From NCBI RefSeq assembly GCF_036178145.1, contig NZ_CP108067.1, forward strand, positions 1,054,001 to 1,118,000: a DNA stretch of 64,000 nucleotides. The letters run 5' to 3'. The position numbers were made by a program, and so were the translations under genes. The stretch's first letter is position 1. Each line of letters begins with the position of its first letter. Under the pieces are notes generated by a model that saw only the letters and a list, made by a program, of their open reading frames with translations, was not told where the DNA came from and made no database searches. Of the stretch, positions 1 to 6,207 are shown in pieces. The stretch is from Streptomyces sp. NBC_00273. Lineage in GTDB: Bacteria; Actinomycetota; Actinomycetes; Streptomycetales; Streptomycetaceae.

Positions 1-151
1 CCTGGTCTTCACCGCGCCCGGCCTCGACCGCGACGGGCTGGCGGAGGTCCTCGACTCGTGCCTGCTGACCGAAGCCGAGTTCGCCGCCGGGCGGGAGGCG
101 TGGAAGCGCCTGCCGACCGCCTTCGGCGCCCTCCTCGACCCCGTCTCCTGA
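1..151 (+). CDS. CobW-family GTP-binding protein, C-terminal end (partial)
   Basis: Only the last 49 codons are inside the window, read in frame from base 2 to the TGA at 149-151. The visible residues include the pattern LVFTAPGLDRDGL, then LDSCLLTEAEFAAG and a final WKRLPTAFGALLD. This matches the C-terminal tail of Streptomyces CobW/COG0523 GTPases (G3E family metal chaperones), where a CLLT..E...G..AW block ends the C-terminal domain. The GTPase domain lies to the left of the window, so this assignment rests on the tail alone. It points rightwards and is followed by a convergent small gene. Confidence 0.6.
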   Translation, partial: LVFTAPGLDRDGLAEVLDSCLLTEAEFAAGREAWKRLPTAFGALLDPVS

Positions 152-206
152 CCGTCCGACAGGCCCGGTCCGGGCCCGGTCACCCATCCGGGCCCGGTCA
201 CCGTTC

Positions 207-449
207 CTAGTCGCCGGCGCTGCGGGCGCGGGCTCCCGAGCGGGTGCGGCCCGCGGTCTGGGCCCGCTGCGGGTGGCGGCGCACGTACTCGTGCTCCAGC
301 TCGTTCATCCGCTTCGTGTGGGTGACCAGGGCGTCGTCGGACCCGTGCAACAGGGTCTCGTGGCGCGTGCGGTGGATGGCCTCCAGCTCCTTGAGCAGCC
401 GGCCCTCCTCCAGTTTCTGCGCCGACGGACCGCCGTCGTGCTCCGTCAT
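207..449 (-). CDS. Small charged protein, DUF6158-like
   Basis: An 80-residue protein with no signal peptide or membrane segment. It begins MTEHDGG and contains LEEGRLLKELEAIHRTRHETLL, then a histidine/arginine-rich LEHEYVRRHPQRA and a basic C-terminus with TRSGARARS. The layout (E-rich helix, HGSDDAL, LE.EY.RRHP, GRTR.GAR) is that of DUF6158 proteins, which are common in Streptomyces and of unknown function. The ATG at 449 is the first in-frame start and no larger gene competes on either strand. It converges on the CobW-type gene to its left. Confidence 0.75.
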   Translation of the reverse strand: MTEHDGGPSAQKLEEGRLLKELEAIHRTRHETLLHGSDDALVTHTKRMNELEHEYVRRHPQRAQTAGRTRSGARARSAGD

Positions 450-481
450 GGCACGTGCACCTCCTCCACCGGGCCGCGGGA

Positions 482-1519
482 TCAGACTGGGCCTACCTCC
501 CCGGCCACTCCATCATGCCCCGCACCACGGGACCGGGCCTCCGGGGCCGGGCGCGTTCCGCGCGTCGCGCGGAAGGTGCGGCGGTACGCGTGGGGAGAGA
601 CGCCGATGGCGGTGCGCAGGTGCTGGCGCAGCGAGGCTCCGGTACCGAGGCCCGTGCGGGCGGCCACCGTGTCGACCGGCCAGTCCGTGGTCTCCAGCAG
701 GTACCGGGCCCGCTCGATCCGTTGCTGCACGAGCCATCGTCCCGGGCTCGCTCCGACCTCGTCCCGGAAGCGGCGGGTGAAGGTCCGGACGCTGACCTTC
801 GCGTGCGCGGCCATGTCGGCGAGGGTCAGGGGGTCGCCGAGCCGCTCCAGCACCCAGGCGCGGGTGGGCGCGGTACCGCCGGCCGTGGGCGCGGGGACGG
901 GGCGGCGGATGTACTGCGCCTGCCCGCCGTCGCGCCACGGCGGAACGACACAGGCGCGCGCGACCTCGTTGGCGATCGCGCTGCCGTGGTCGCGGCGGAC
1001 GATGTGCAGGCACAGGTCGATGCCGGCGGCGACCCCGGCCGAGGTCAGGACGTCGCCGTCGTCGACGAACAGCACGTCGGGGTCGACGCGGACCCGGGTG
1101 AACGTCCGTCGGAGCCGATCGGCCTCACGCCAGTGGGTGGTGGCCGGGCGGCCGTCGAGGAGACCCGCCGCGGCCAGGACGTAGGTGCCGGTGCAGATCG
1201 CCACCATGCGCGTGCCGGGACGGACGGCGGCGAGTGCGGTGCGCAGGGCGTCCGGGAGGCGGCCTTCGGTCCGGATCGGCCCCAGGTCGCGGGAGGGCGG
1301 GATCACCACCGTGTCGACGCCGGCCAGGACGGACGCGTCGTGGCTGACGGCGAGTCGGTAGTCGGCGTCGGTCCGTACCGGGTGACCGTCCAGGCTGCAC
1401 GTGGTCACGGAGTAGAGGGGGTTGCCCTCCGGGTCGCGTGCCGCTCCGAAGACGCGGGCCGCGATGCCCAGTTCGAACGGCATCACACCCTCCAGGGCGA
1501 GGACTCCGATGTGGTGCAT
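482..1519 (-). CDS. GlxA-type AraC family transcriptional regulator
   Basis: 345 residues. The N-terminal two thirds (about 1-190) is a DJ-1/PfpI-like amidotransferase-fold domain, with VVIPPS, the nucleophile-elbow-like AICTGTYVLAAAG (Cys kept) and TTHW, all hallmarks of GlxA regulators. The C-terminus (about 220-320) is a double helix-turn-helix AraC domain: LADMAAHAKVSVRTFTRRF, then the second helix-turn-helix with GVSPHAYRRTF. Such proteins usually activate or repress neighbouring metabolic genes in answer to a small molecule sensed by the DJ-1 domain. It is divergent from the quinone oxidoreductase at 1644, its most likely target. The basic C-terminal tail after RTF is not part of the domain. 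Confidence 0.9.
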   Translation of the reverse strand: MHHIGVLALEGVMPFELGIAARVFGAARDPEGNPLYSVTTCSLDGHPVRTDADYRLAVSHDASVLAGVDTVVIPPSRDLGPIRTEGRLPDALRTALAAVRPGTRMVAICTGTYVLAAAGLLDGRPATTHWREADRLRRTFTRVRVDPDVLFVDDGDVLTSAGVAAGIDLCLHIVRRDHGSAIANEVARACVVPPWRDGGQAQYIRRPVPAPTAGGTAPTRAWVLERLGDPLTLADMAAHAKVSVRTFTRRFRDEVGASPGRWLVQQRIERARYLLETTDWPVDTVAARTGLGTGASLRQHLRTAIGVSPHAYRRTFRATRGTRPAPEARSRGAGHDGVAGEVGPV

Positions 1520-1583
1520 GACCCGATCCTTTCAGGTGTTGGCCATCGGGCCACTATCTGGTCCCTCCCGCTCACGGCAGCCT

Positions 1584-1595
1584 GGGCACGTGCCC
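1584..1595. promoter_or_regulatory. 12-bp perfect palindrome in a divergent promoter region
   Basis: GGGCACGTGCCC lies in the 124-bp gap between the GlxA-type regulator (leftwards) and the oxidoreductase (rightwards), 48 bp before the latter's ATG. The position suits a regulator site for either gene, but a palindrome of this length can arise by chance in G/C-rich DNA, so this is a weak call. Confidence 0.3.
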
Positions 1596-1643
1596 CGGCG
1601 AAGGGGTACGAACCCACGGATATTCCCCCGGAGAGCGATCGCC

Positions 1644-2606
1644 ATGACCCACGAAGCCCGTCCGATGATGCGAGCCGTCACCCAGGACCGCCCCGGCGGA
1701 CCGGAGGTGCTCCGGCTCGCCCTGACCGAGCGGCCGAGTCCCGGCCCGACCGAGATCCTGGTCCGGGTGCACGCCGCGGGCGTCAACCCGGCGGACTGGA
1801 AGATCCGGTCGCGCGGCGTGTTCTCGACGGGCGCCACGACCCCGTTCACCCTGGGCTTCGACGTATCCGGCGTCGTCGAGGCGGTCGGCCGGGGCGTCAC
1901 CGTCTTCCGGCCCGGCGACGCCGTGTTCGGCATGCCGCGCTTCCCGCATCCGGCCGGCGCCTACGCCGACTACGTCACGGCCCCGGCCCGCCATTTCGCC
2001 CACCGTCCCGCACGGCTCGACCACATCCACGCGGCGGCCCTTCCGCTGGCGGCCCTCACCGCCTGGCAGGCCCTGGTCGACACGGCCGGCATCGGGCCGG
2101 GCACACGGGTCCTGATCCACGCGGCGGCGGGTGGGGTCGGCCACCTCGCCGTGCAGATCGCCAAGTCCCGGGGCGCGTACGTGATCGGCACCGCCCGTGA
2201 GGCCGGGCACGGCTTCCTGCGCGCGCTGGGTGCCGACGAGCTCGTCGACCACACCCGCCAGGACTTCGCGGAGGCCGTGAGCGGCGTCGACGTCGTCCTC
2301 GACGCCGTCGGGCCCGCCTACTGGTCCCGCTCGCTGAGCACCCTGCGGCCGGGCGGAACGCTGGTCTCGATCGTCCCTCCGGACGAGACCTTCCCCGCCG
2401 ACCGGGCCCGCGCGGCCGGGGTGCGCGCGGTGTTCATGCTCGTCGAGCCCGACCAGGCCGCGCTGCGCGCGATCGCCTCCCTGGTCGACAGCGGCCGGCT
2501 GCGGGTCGAGGTCGGGGCGGTGGTCCCCCTGGAAGAGGTGTCGAGGGCGCACGCGCTCGGCGAGGGCGGGCGCACCCGGGGAAAGATCGTCCTGTCTCTG
2601 GCCTGA
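1644..2606 (+). CDS. NADP-dependent quinone oxidoreductase (zinc-free MDR family)
   Basis: 320 residues, medium-chain dehydrogenase/reductase fold. The N-terminal GroES-like domain has GVNPADWKIRSRG and FDVSGVVEAVG; the Rossmann domain has the nucleotide-binding GVGHLAVQIAKSRGA and GADELVDH. The Cys/His ligands of the catalytic zinc are absent, so it belongs to the quinone oxidoreductase (QOR) branch reducing quinones or enones with NADPH. The ATG at 1644 is preferred over an in-frame start at 1422, which would overlap the regulator gene antisense and adds residues without family character. Divergent from a GlxA/AraC regulator that probably controls it. Confidence 0.9.
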   Translation: MTHEARPMMRAVTQDRPGGPEVLRLALTERPSPGPTEILVRVHAAGVNPADWKIRSRGVFSTGATTPFTLGFDVSGVVEAVGRGVTVFRPGDAVFGMPRFPHPAGAYADYVTAPARHFAHRPARLDHIHAAALPLAALTAWQALVDTAGIGPGTRVLIHAAAGGVGHLAVQIAKSRGAYVIGTAREAGHGFLRALGADELVDHTRQDFAEAVSGVDVVLDAVGPAYWSRSLSTLRPGGTLVSIVPPDETFPADRARAAGVRAVFMLVEPDQAALRAIASLVDSGRLRVEVGAVVPLEEVSRAHALGEGGRTRGKIVLSLA

Positions 2607-2646
2607 CGCTCCGTCGACACCTCCGCCCGGACGTCCGCAGCACGTC

Positions 2647-2688
2647 AGGGTGAGTAGACACTGTCTACTCACCCTGGTAGACAGTGTC
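2647..2688. promoter_or_regulatory. Tandem TetR-type operator upstream of the repressor gene
   Basis: Bases 2647-2675 form a perfect 29-bp inverted repeat: 14-bp arms around one central base (2661), reading outward from TAGACA-C-TGTCTA. A second, 11/12-matching half-length copy of its core (GTAGACAGTGTC) follows at 2677-2688 and abuts the ATG at 2690. TetR repressors of exporter operons typically bind such TAGACA/TGTCTA palindromes over their own promoter, so autorepression of the TetR-MFS operon is the natural reading. Confidence 0.75.
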
Positions 2689-2689
2689 C

Positions 2690-3289
2690 ATGGACCAAGA
2701 GGGACCGCTCCGGGAGCGGCTGATCGACGTAGGTGTGGAACTCGTCGTGAGCGAGGGCGCCGGCGCTCTCGGGCTGCGGGAGATCGCCCGCCGGGCGGGT
2801 GTCTCGCACGGGGCGCCGCGCCGGTACTTCCCCACCCACCAGTCCCTGCTGTCGGCGATCGCCCGGCGCGGGTTCGAGGATCTCGGGGTGCGCATCGCGG
2901 CCTCGACCGGTGCGCCGGAGCTGTCCCCGCGGGAACGGGTGCGAACGATCGGGTGCGCGTACGTCGGCTACGCGCTGGAGCACGCGGGGATGTTCGCGCT
3001 GATGTTCCGGCACGACCTGCTGGACAGTACGGGCCGGGGGCCCTCCGAGGGGCCGCGGCTGCGGGAGTCGACGCTCCCGATGTTCGATCTCCTCGTAACG
3101 CTCGTCCGCCGGAGCGGGGCGGCCGAACCCTCCGTCACCGCCGCCGCGTTGTGGGCCAACCTGCACGGCATCGCGCAGTTGTGGCGCTGGGGCAGTCTGC
3201 AGCTGGCCCTCAGCGGCGCGCCGGTCGACGGCGTCGAGCGGCTCGTCGGAGCCGCTGTCGAGGCGCACCTCGGTCCGGAGCCCGTATGA
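2690..3289 (+). CDS. TetR family transcriptional repressor
   Basis: 199 residues from the ATG at 2690 (a GTG two codons upstream is also in frame). The N-terminal helix-turn-helix is clear: ALGLREIARRAGVSHGAPRRYF at about residues 27-48, followed by the usual HQSLLSAIA helix. The rest is the all-helical ligand-binding domain containing a TetR C-terminal motif with ALWANLHGIAQLW. The start sits directly after a perfect palindromic operator. The stop overlaps the ATG of the next gene (ATGA at 3286-3289), coupling it to an MFS exporter; it is therefore very probably the local repressor of that exporter, released by the exporter's substrate. Confidence 0.93.
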   Translation: MDQEGPLRERLIDVGVELVVSEGAGALGLREIARRAGVSHGAPRRYFPTHQSLLSAIARRGFEDLGVRIAASTGAPELSPRERVRTIGCAYVGYALEHAGMFALMFRHDLLDSTGRGPSEGPRLRESTLPMFDLLVTLVRRSGAAEPSVTAAALWANLHGIAQLWRWGSLQLALSGAPVDGVERLVGAAVEAHLGPEPV

Positions 3290-4776
3290 GGCGGCGGACA
3301 TCGCTCCTCGTCAGCGTGGCGGGAGCCATGCTCGTCGCGCTGGACGGCACCGTGCTGACCGTGGCCCAGCCGAGTCTCCGGCGCGACCTCGGGGCGAGCG
3401 TGGCGCAGGTCCAGTGGACCAGTACCGCCTATCTGCTGGCCGTGGCCGCGTTCCTGGTCGTGGCCGGGCGCCTCGGCGACCGGTACGGGCACCCCCGACT
3501 GTTCCTCGTCGGCGTCCTCGGCTTCGCCGCGGCGTCGGCCGGCATCGTGTGCGCGCCCGGCGTGGGCTGGGTGATCGCGCTGCGCGCCGCGCAGGGCGTC
3601 TTCGGCGCGCTGCTGCAGCCCGCGACGCTGGCGCTGCTGCGGCTCGCGTACCCGCCCGACCGGCTCGCCACTGCAGTCGCCGTGCGGACCAGCGCGATCG
3701 GACTGGCCGCGGCGGCCGGCCCGTTGCTCGGGGGCCTGTTGGTCGCGCGGTGGGACTGGCGGGCGGTGTTCGTGATCAATGTGCCGGTGGCCCTGGTGAT
3801 CGCCGCGCTCACGCTCGCCGTACGGGCCCCCGCGCCACCGCGGACGGAGCGCGGGCACGGGCGGCTGGAGCTCACCGGCGCCGCCCTGCTCGCCACCGCC
3901 CTCGCGGTGTTCGTGCACGCGCTGGTCGGCGTGCCCGCGTACGGGTGGACCGCCGCGCCCACCGTCATCGGTTTCGCCGCCGCTGCCGGACTCGCAGCCC
4001 TGTTCGTACGCCGTGAGCGGCGGGCCGCGCTGCCGTTCGTCCCGCGCGCCGTGGCCCGGTCCACGGCGGTGGCGGCCTCGATCGGGTTGCTGCTGATCGT
4101 CTCCGCGGGCATGTTCGGGGCGCTGTTCACGGCCACGTTCCAGCTCCAGGACGTCGAGGGACTGGACCCGCTCGCCACCGGCGTGCGGGTGCTGCCGCTG
4201 ACCGCGCTGATGGTGGCGGGGGCGCCGGTGGCGGGCCTGGCGTTGCGCCGGTTCGGTGCGCGGCGGACCGCGCTGGCCGGTACGGGGCTGGTCGTTGCCG
4301 GCATCGCCGGGCTGGGCTCCGCGTCCCCGGTGGCCTTCGGGGTGCTCGGCGCCGGGTTCACCACCGTCATGGTCACCGCCACCGGGGCCGTGGTCGGCGA
4401 GGCCCCGGCCGGATACGCCGGGGTCGTCGGGGGGCTCAAGCAGACGGCCATGAACGTGGGCCCGGCCCTCGGGATCGCGGTCGCCGCGAGCGCCGGACAG
4501 GACGGCTCGTCGCTGGTGGCGCTGATGGCGCTGGCCGCGCTGACGGCCGGAGGGCTGGTGGTGGCGTCACTGCTGCCTGGCGGCGCGCGCCCGGCAGCTG
4601 CGGGCGACCTCGTCGGCGAAGACCAGGGCGGGCGGGGAGAGGGCGGCCCAGCGGCGGACGGCCCAGCCGACCGCCAGCGGCGGCAGGGCGGGGATCGGCA
4701 CGAGGCGCAGCGGGCCGGCGGAGCCGGGCACCCGCCAGCCGGGCAGCGCGGGCACGACGGCGTGTCCGAGGCCTAG
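3286..4776 (+). CDS. MFS drug exporter, DHA2-like, with extended C-terminus
   Basis: 496 residues if read to the TAG at 4776. The membrane part (about 1-430) has many hydrophobic helices and drug/H+ antiporter signatures: LDGTVLTVAQPSL in helix 1, QWTSTAYLLAVAAF and GRLGDRYGHPR (motif A) after helix 2, and GPLLGGLLVARWDWRAVFVINVP (motif C region). It is coupled by ATGA to the TetR gene. After LLPGG the remaining 65 or so residues are Gly/Gln/Arg-rich and lie antisense to the 3' end of the LysR gene, so the natural stop seems to have been lost and the overlap is about 210 bp. Confidence 0.88.
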   Translation: MRRRTSLLVSVAGAMLVALDGTVLTVAQPSLRRDLGASVAQVQWTSTAYLLAVAAFLVVAGRLGDRYGHPRLFLVGVLGFAAASAGIVCAPGVGWVIALRAAQGVFGALLQPATLALLRLAYPPDRLATAVAVRTSAIGLAAAAGPLLGGLLVARWDWRAVFVINVPVALVIAALTLAVRAPAPPRTERGHGRLELTGAALLATALAVFVHALVGVPAYGWTAAPTVIGFAAAAGLAALFVRRERRAALPFVPRAVARSTAVAASIGLLLIVSAGMFGALFTATFQLQDVEGLDPLATGVRVLPLTALMVAGAPVAGLALRRFGARRTALAGTGLVVAGIAGLGSASPVAFGVLGAGFTTVMVTATGAVVGEAPAGYAGVVGGLKQTAMNVGPALGIAVAASAGQDGSSLVALMALAALTAGGLVVASLLPGGARPAAAGDLVGEDQGGRGEGGPAADGPADRQRRQGGDRHEAQRAGGAGHPPAGQRGHDGVSEA

Positions 4777-5475
4777 TTCGGCGAGCAGCAGGGCGGTATC
4801 CCAGTCGGCCACGCTGGTGTCGGAGCTGACCCGGATGCCGGATTCGGCGAAGGCGGCGTCGAGGTGGGCGCGGGAGGCGGAGTTCTTGGGGAGCCGGATG
4901 TGGCGGATGTCGGCGAGGTCGGCGGGGTCGATGCGGGGGCGGGCGGCGAGGGGGTCGTCCGCGCCGACGGCGAGTACCCAGGGCAGTTCCATGACGGGGC
5001 GCAGCTCGATGCCGCGGACCGGGCCGCCGATGGTGATCCAGGCGAGGTCGAGGTCGTCGCAGGCGAGGGCGTCGAGGCAACTGCGGATGGAGTTCTCGGT
5101 CTGGAACTCCAGGATCACCTCGGGGTGGCGGCGGCGGAAGGTGACGACGGCCTCGGACATGAAGTGCCGCACCGTCGTCGCGCCGGTGGTGACGCGGACC
5201 GTGCCGCCGCCGCCCCGGACGAGGTCCTCCACGCGGCGCAGGGCGCCGTCGAGTCCGGCGATGCCGTCGGCGGCGGCCCCCTGGAGGATGCGGCCCGCCT
5301 CGGTGGGTACCACGCCGCGGGCGTGGCGCTCCAGGAGGCTCGTGCCGGTCTGCTTCTCGAGGCGGCGGACGTGCTGGCTGACGGCCGACTGGGTGCAGCC
5401 GAGGTCGCGGGCCACTGCGCTGAGGCTGCCGGCCCGGCAGACGGCCACGAACACACGAAGATCGTCGAGGGTCAT
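4567..5475 (-). CDS. LysR family transcriptional regulator
   Basis: 302 residues. Residues 1-60 form the LysR winged helix: LRVFVAVCRAGSLSAVARDL, then CTQSAVSQHVRRLEKQTG. The C-terminal part is a LysR substrate-binding domain with the two-lobed pattern (TVRVTTG, the CLDALACDDLDLAW stretch, LAELGLGHAVVPALPG). The ATG at 5475 is followed directly by the DNA-binding domain. A CCAAG-N6-CTTGG dyad sits immediately upstream. It is divergent from the DUF6817 gene and converges with, and overlaps, the MFS gene; its own targets are not evident. Confidence 0.92.
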   Translation of the reverse strand: MTLDDLRVFVAVCRAGSLSAVARDLGCTQSAVSQHVRRLEKQTGTSLLERHARGVVPTEAGRILQGAAADGIAGLDGALRRVEDLVRGGGGTVRVTTGATTVRHFMSEAVVTFRRRHPEVILEFQTENSIRSCLDALACDDLDLAWITIGGPVRGIELRPVMELPWVLAVGADDPLAARPRIDPADLADIRHIRLPKNSASRAHLDAAFAESGIRVSSDTSVADWDTALLLAELGLGHAVVPALPGWRVPGSAGPLRLVPIPALPPLAVGWAVRRWAALSPPALVFADEVARSCRARAARQQ

Positions 5476-5479
5476 GAGG

Positions 5480-5528
5480 CCCAAGTTATCGCTTGGAGGT
5501 GGGGAGCAAATCGGAGGATTGACTTGGG
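5480..5528. promoter_or_regulatory. LysR-type half-site cluster between divergent genes
   Basis: A perfect dyad CCAAG-TTATCG-CTTGG occupies 5481-5496, five bases from the LysR ATG, and a third copy of the half-site (ACTTGGG) lies at 5522-5528. LysR regulators usually bind dyads with short arms near their own start and repress themselves, so this is a plausible autoregulatory site. No footprint-level evidence can be drawn from sequence alone. Confidence 0.45.
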
Positions 5529-5667
5529 TTTTGGATGGGATCAAGATCGATGCAGGGCCCGGGCGGCAACCCGTCCCTGCCCGCGCCACGGGGTCCGGAA
5601 CCCAGGCACGGACGGGGCCGGGTGTCGACCCACCCGGCCCGCCCCCATCGACCGGAGGGACGAGCCG

Positions 5668-6207
5668 GTGTCGGACCACGCCGTCGCATGGCTGCGGAAG
5701 CTCGGAGCACAGGAGATCGCCCATCCGGGCGGGACCCTCCTCGCGCACCTCGAACGCGTCCAGGGGCTCCTCGGTTCCTGGGGGGCGCGGCCCGCGCTCC
5801 GGCGAGCGGGCCTGTGCCACGCGTTCTACGGTACGGACGGTTTCCCCACCGCCCTGCTGCCGCTCGCCCGGCGGGCCGAACTGGCCGCGGTGATCGGCGA
5901 CGAGGCCGAGGAGATCGTGTACCTGTACGCCGCCTGCGACCGGGCGGCTTCGTATCCGACGCTCGCCGGCGAGGAGGCGGCCTTCCAGGACCGGTTCACC
6001 GGCCGCGTGCACTCCCCCGCCCTGGAGCTCCGGCGGGACCTCGCCGAGCTGTCGGCGGCCAACGAGCTCGACCTCGCGCGGATCGATCCCGCCTTCCGCG
6101 AGGCGTGGGGAGCCGAACTCCTCGCCCTGTTCACACGGCTGCGCGGACTGCTGAGCGAGCCGGCCCGGCGGGAGTGCCGGGCCGTGCTCGGTGATCGGGA
6201 GGGTTAG
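5668..6207 (+). CDS. DUF6817 domain protein
   Basis: 179 residues from a GTG at 5668 with a Shine-Dalgarno GGAGGG at 5654-5659. Soluble, no signal peptide. Conserved-looking features are AWLRKLGAQEIAHPGGTLLAHLERV, GLCHAFYGTDGF and a mid-protein EEIVYLYAACDR. The HPGGTL..HL and LCHA.YGTDGF blocks are those of DUF6817, a family resembling HD-like helical proteins in layout but with no assigned reaction. An upstream extension of the frame to 4864 lies antisense to LysR and is not coding. It converges with the GH31 gene, the two stop codons overlapping at 6204-6207. Confidence 0.8.
   Translation: MSDHAVAWLRKLGAQEIAHPGGTLLAHLERVQGLLGSWGARPALRRAGLCHAFYGTDGFPTALLPLARRAELAAVIGDEAEEIVYLYAACDRAASYPTLAGEEAAFQDRFTGRVHSPALELRRDLAELSAANELDLARIDPAFREAWGAELLALFTRLRGLLSEPARRECRAVLGDREG

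Noticed and set aside
1422..1643. Upstream extension of the quinone oxidoreductase
   Set aside because: The extra residues are antisense to the regulator gene; the family N-terminus begins just after the ATG at 1644.
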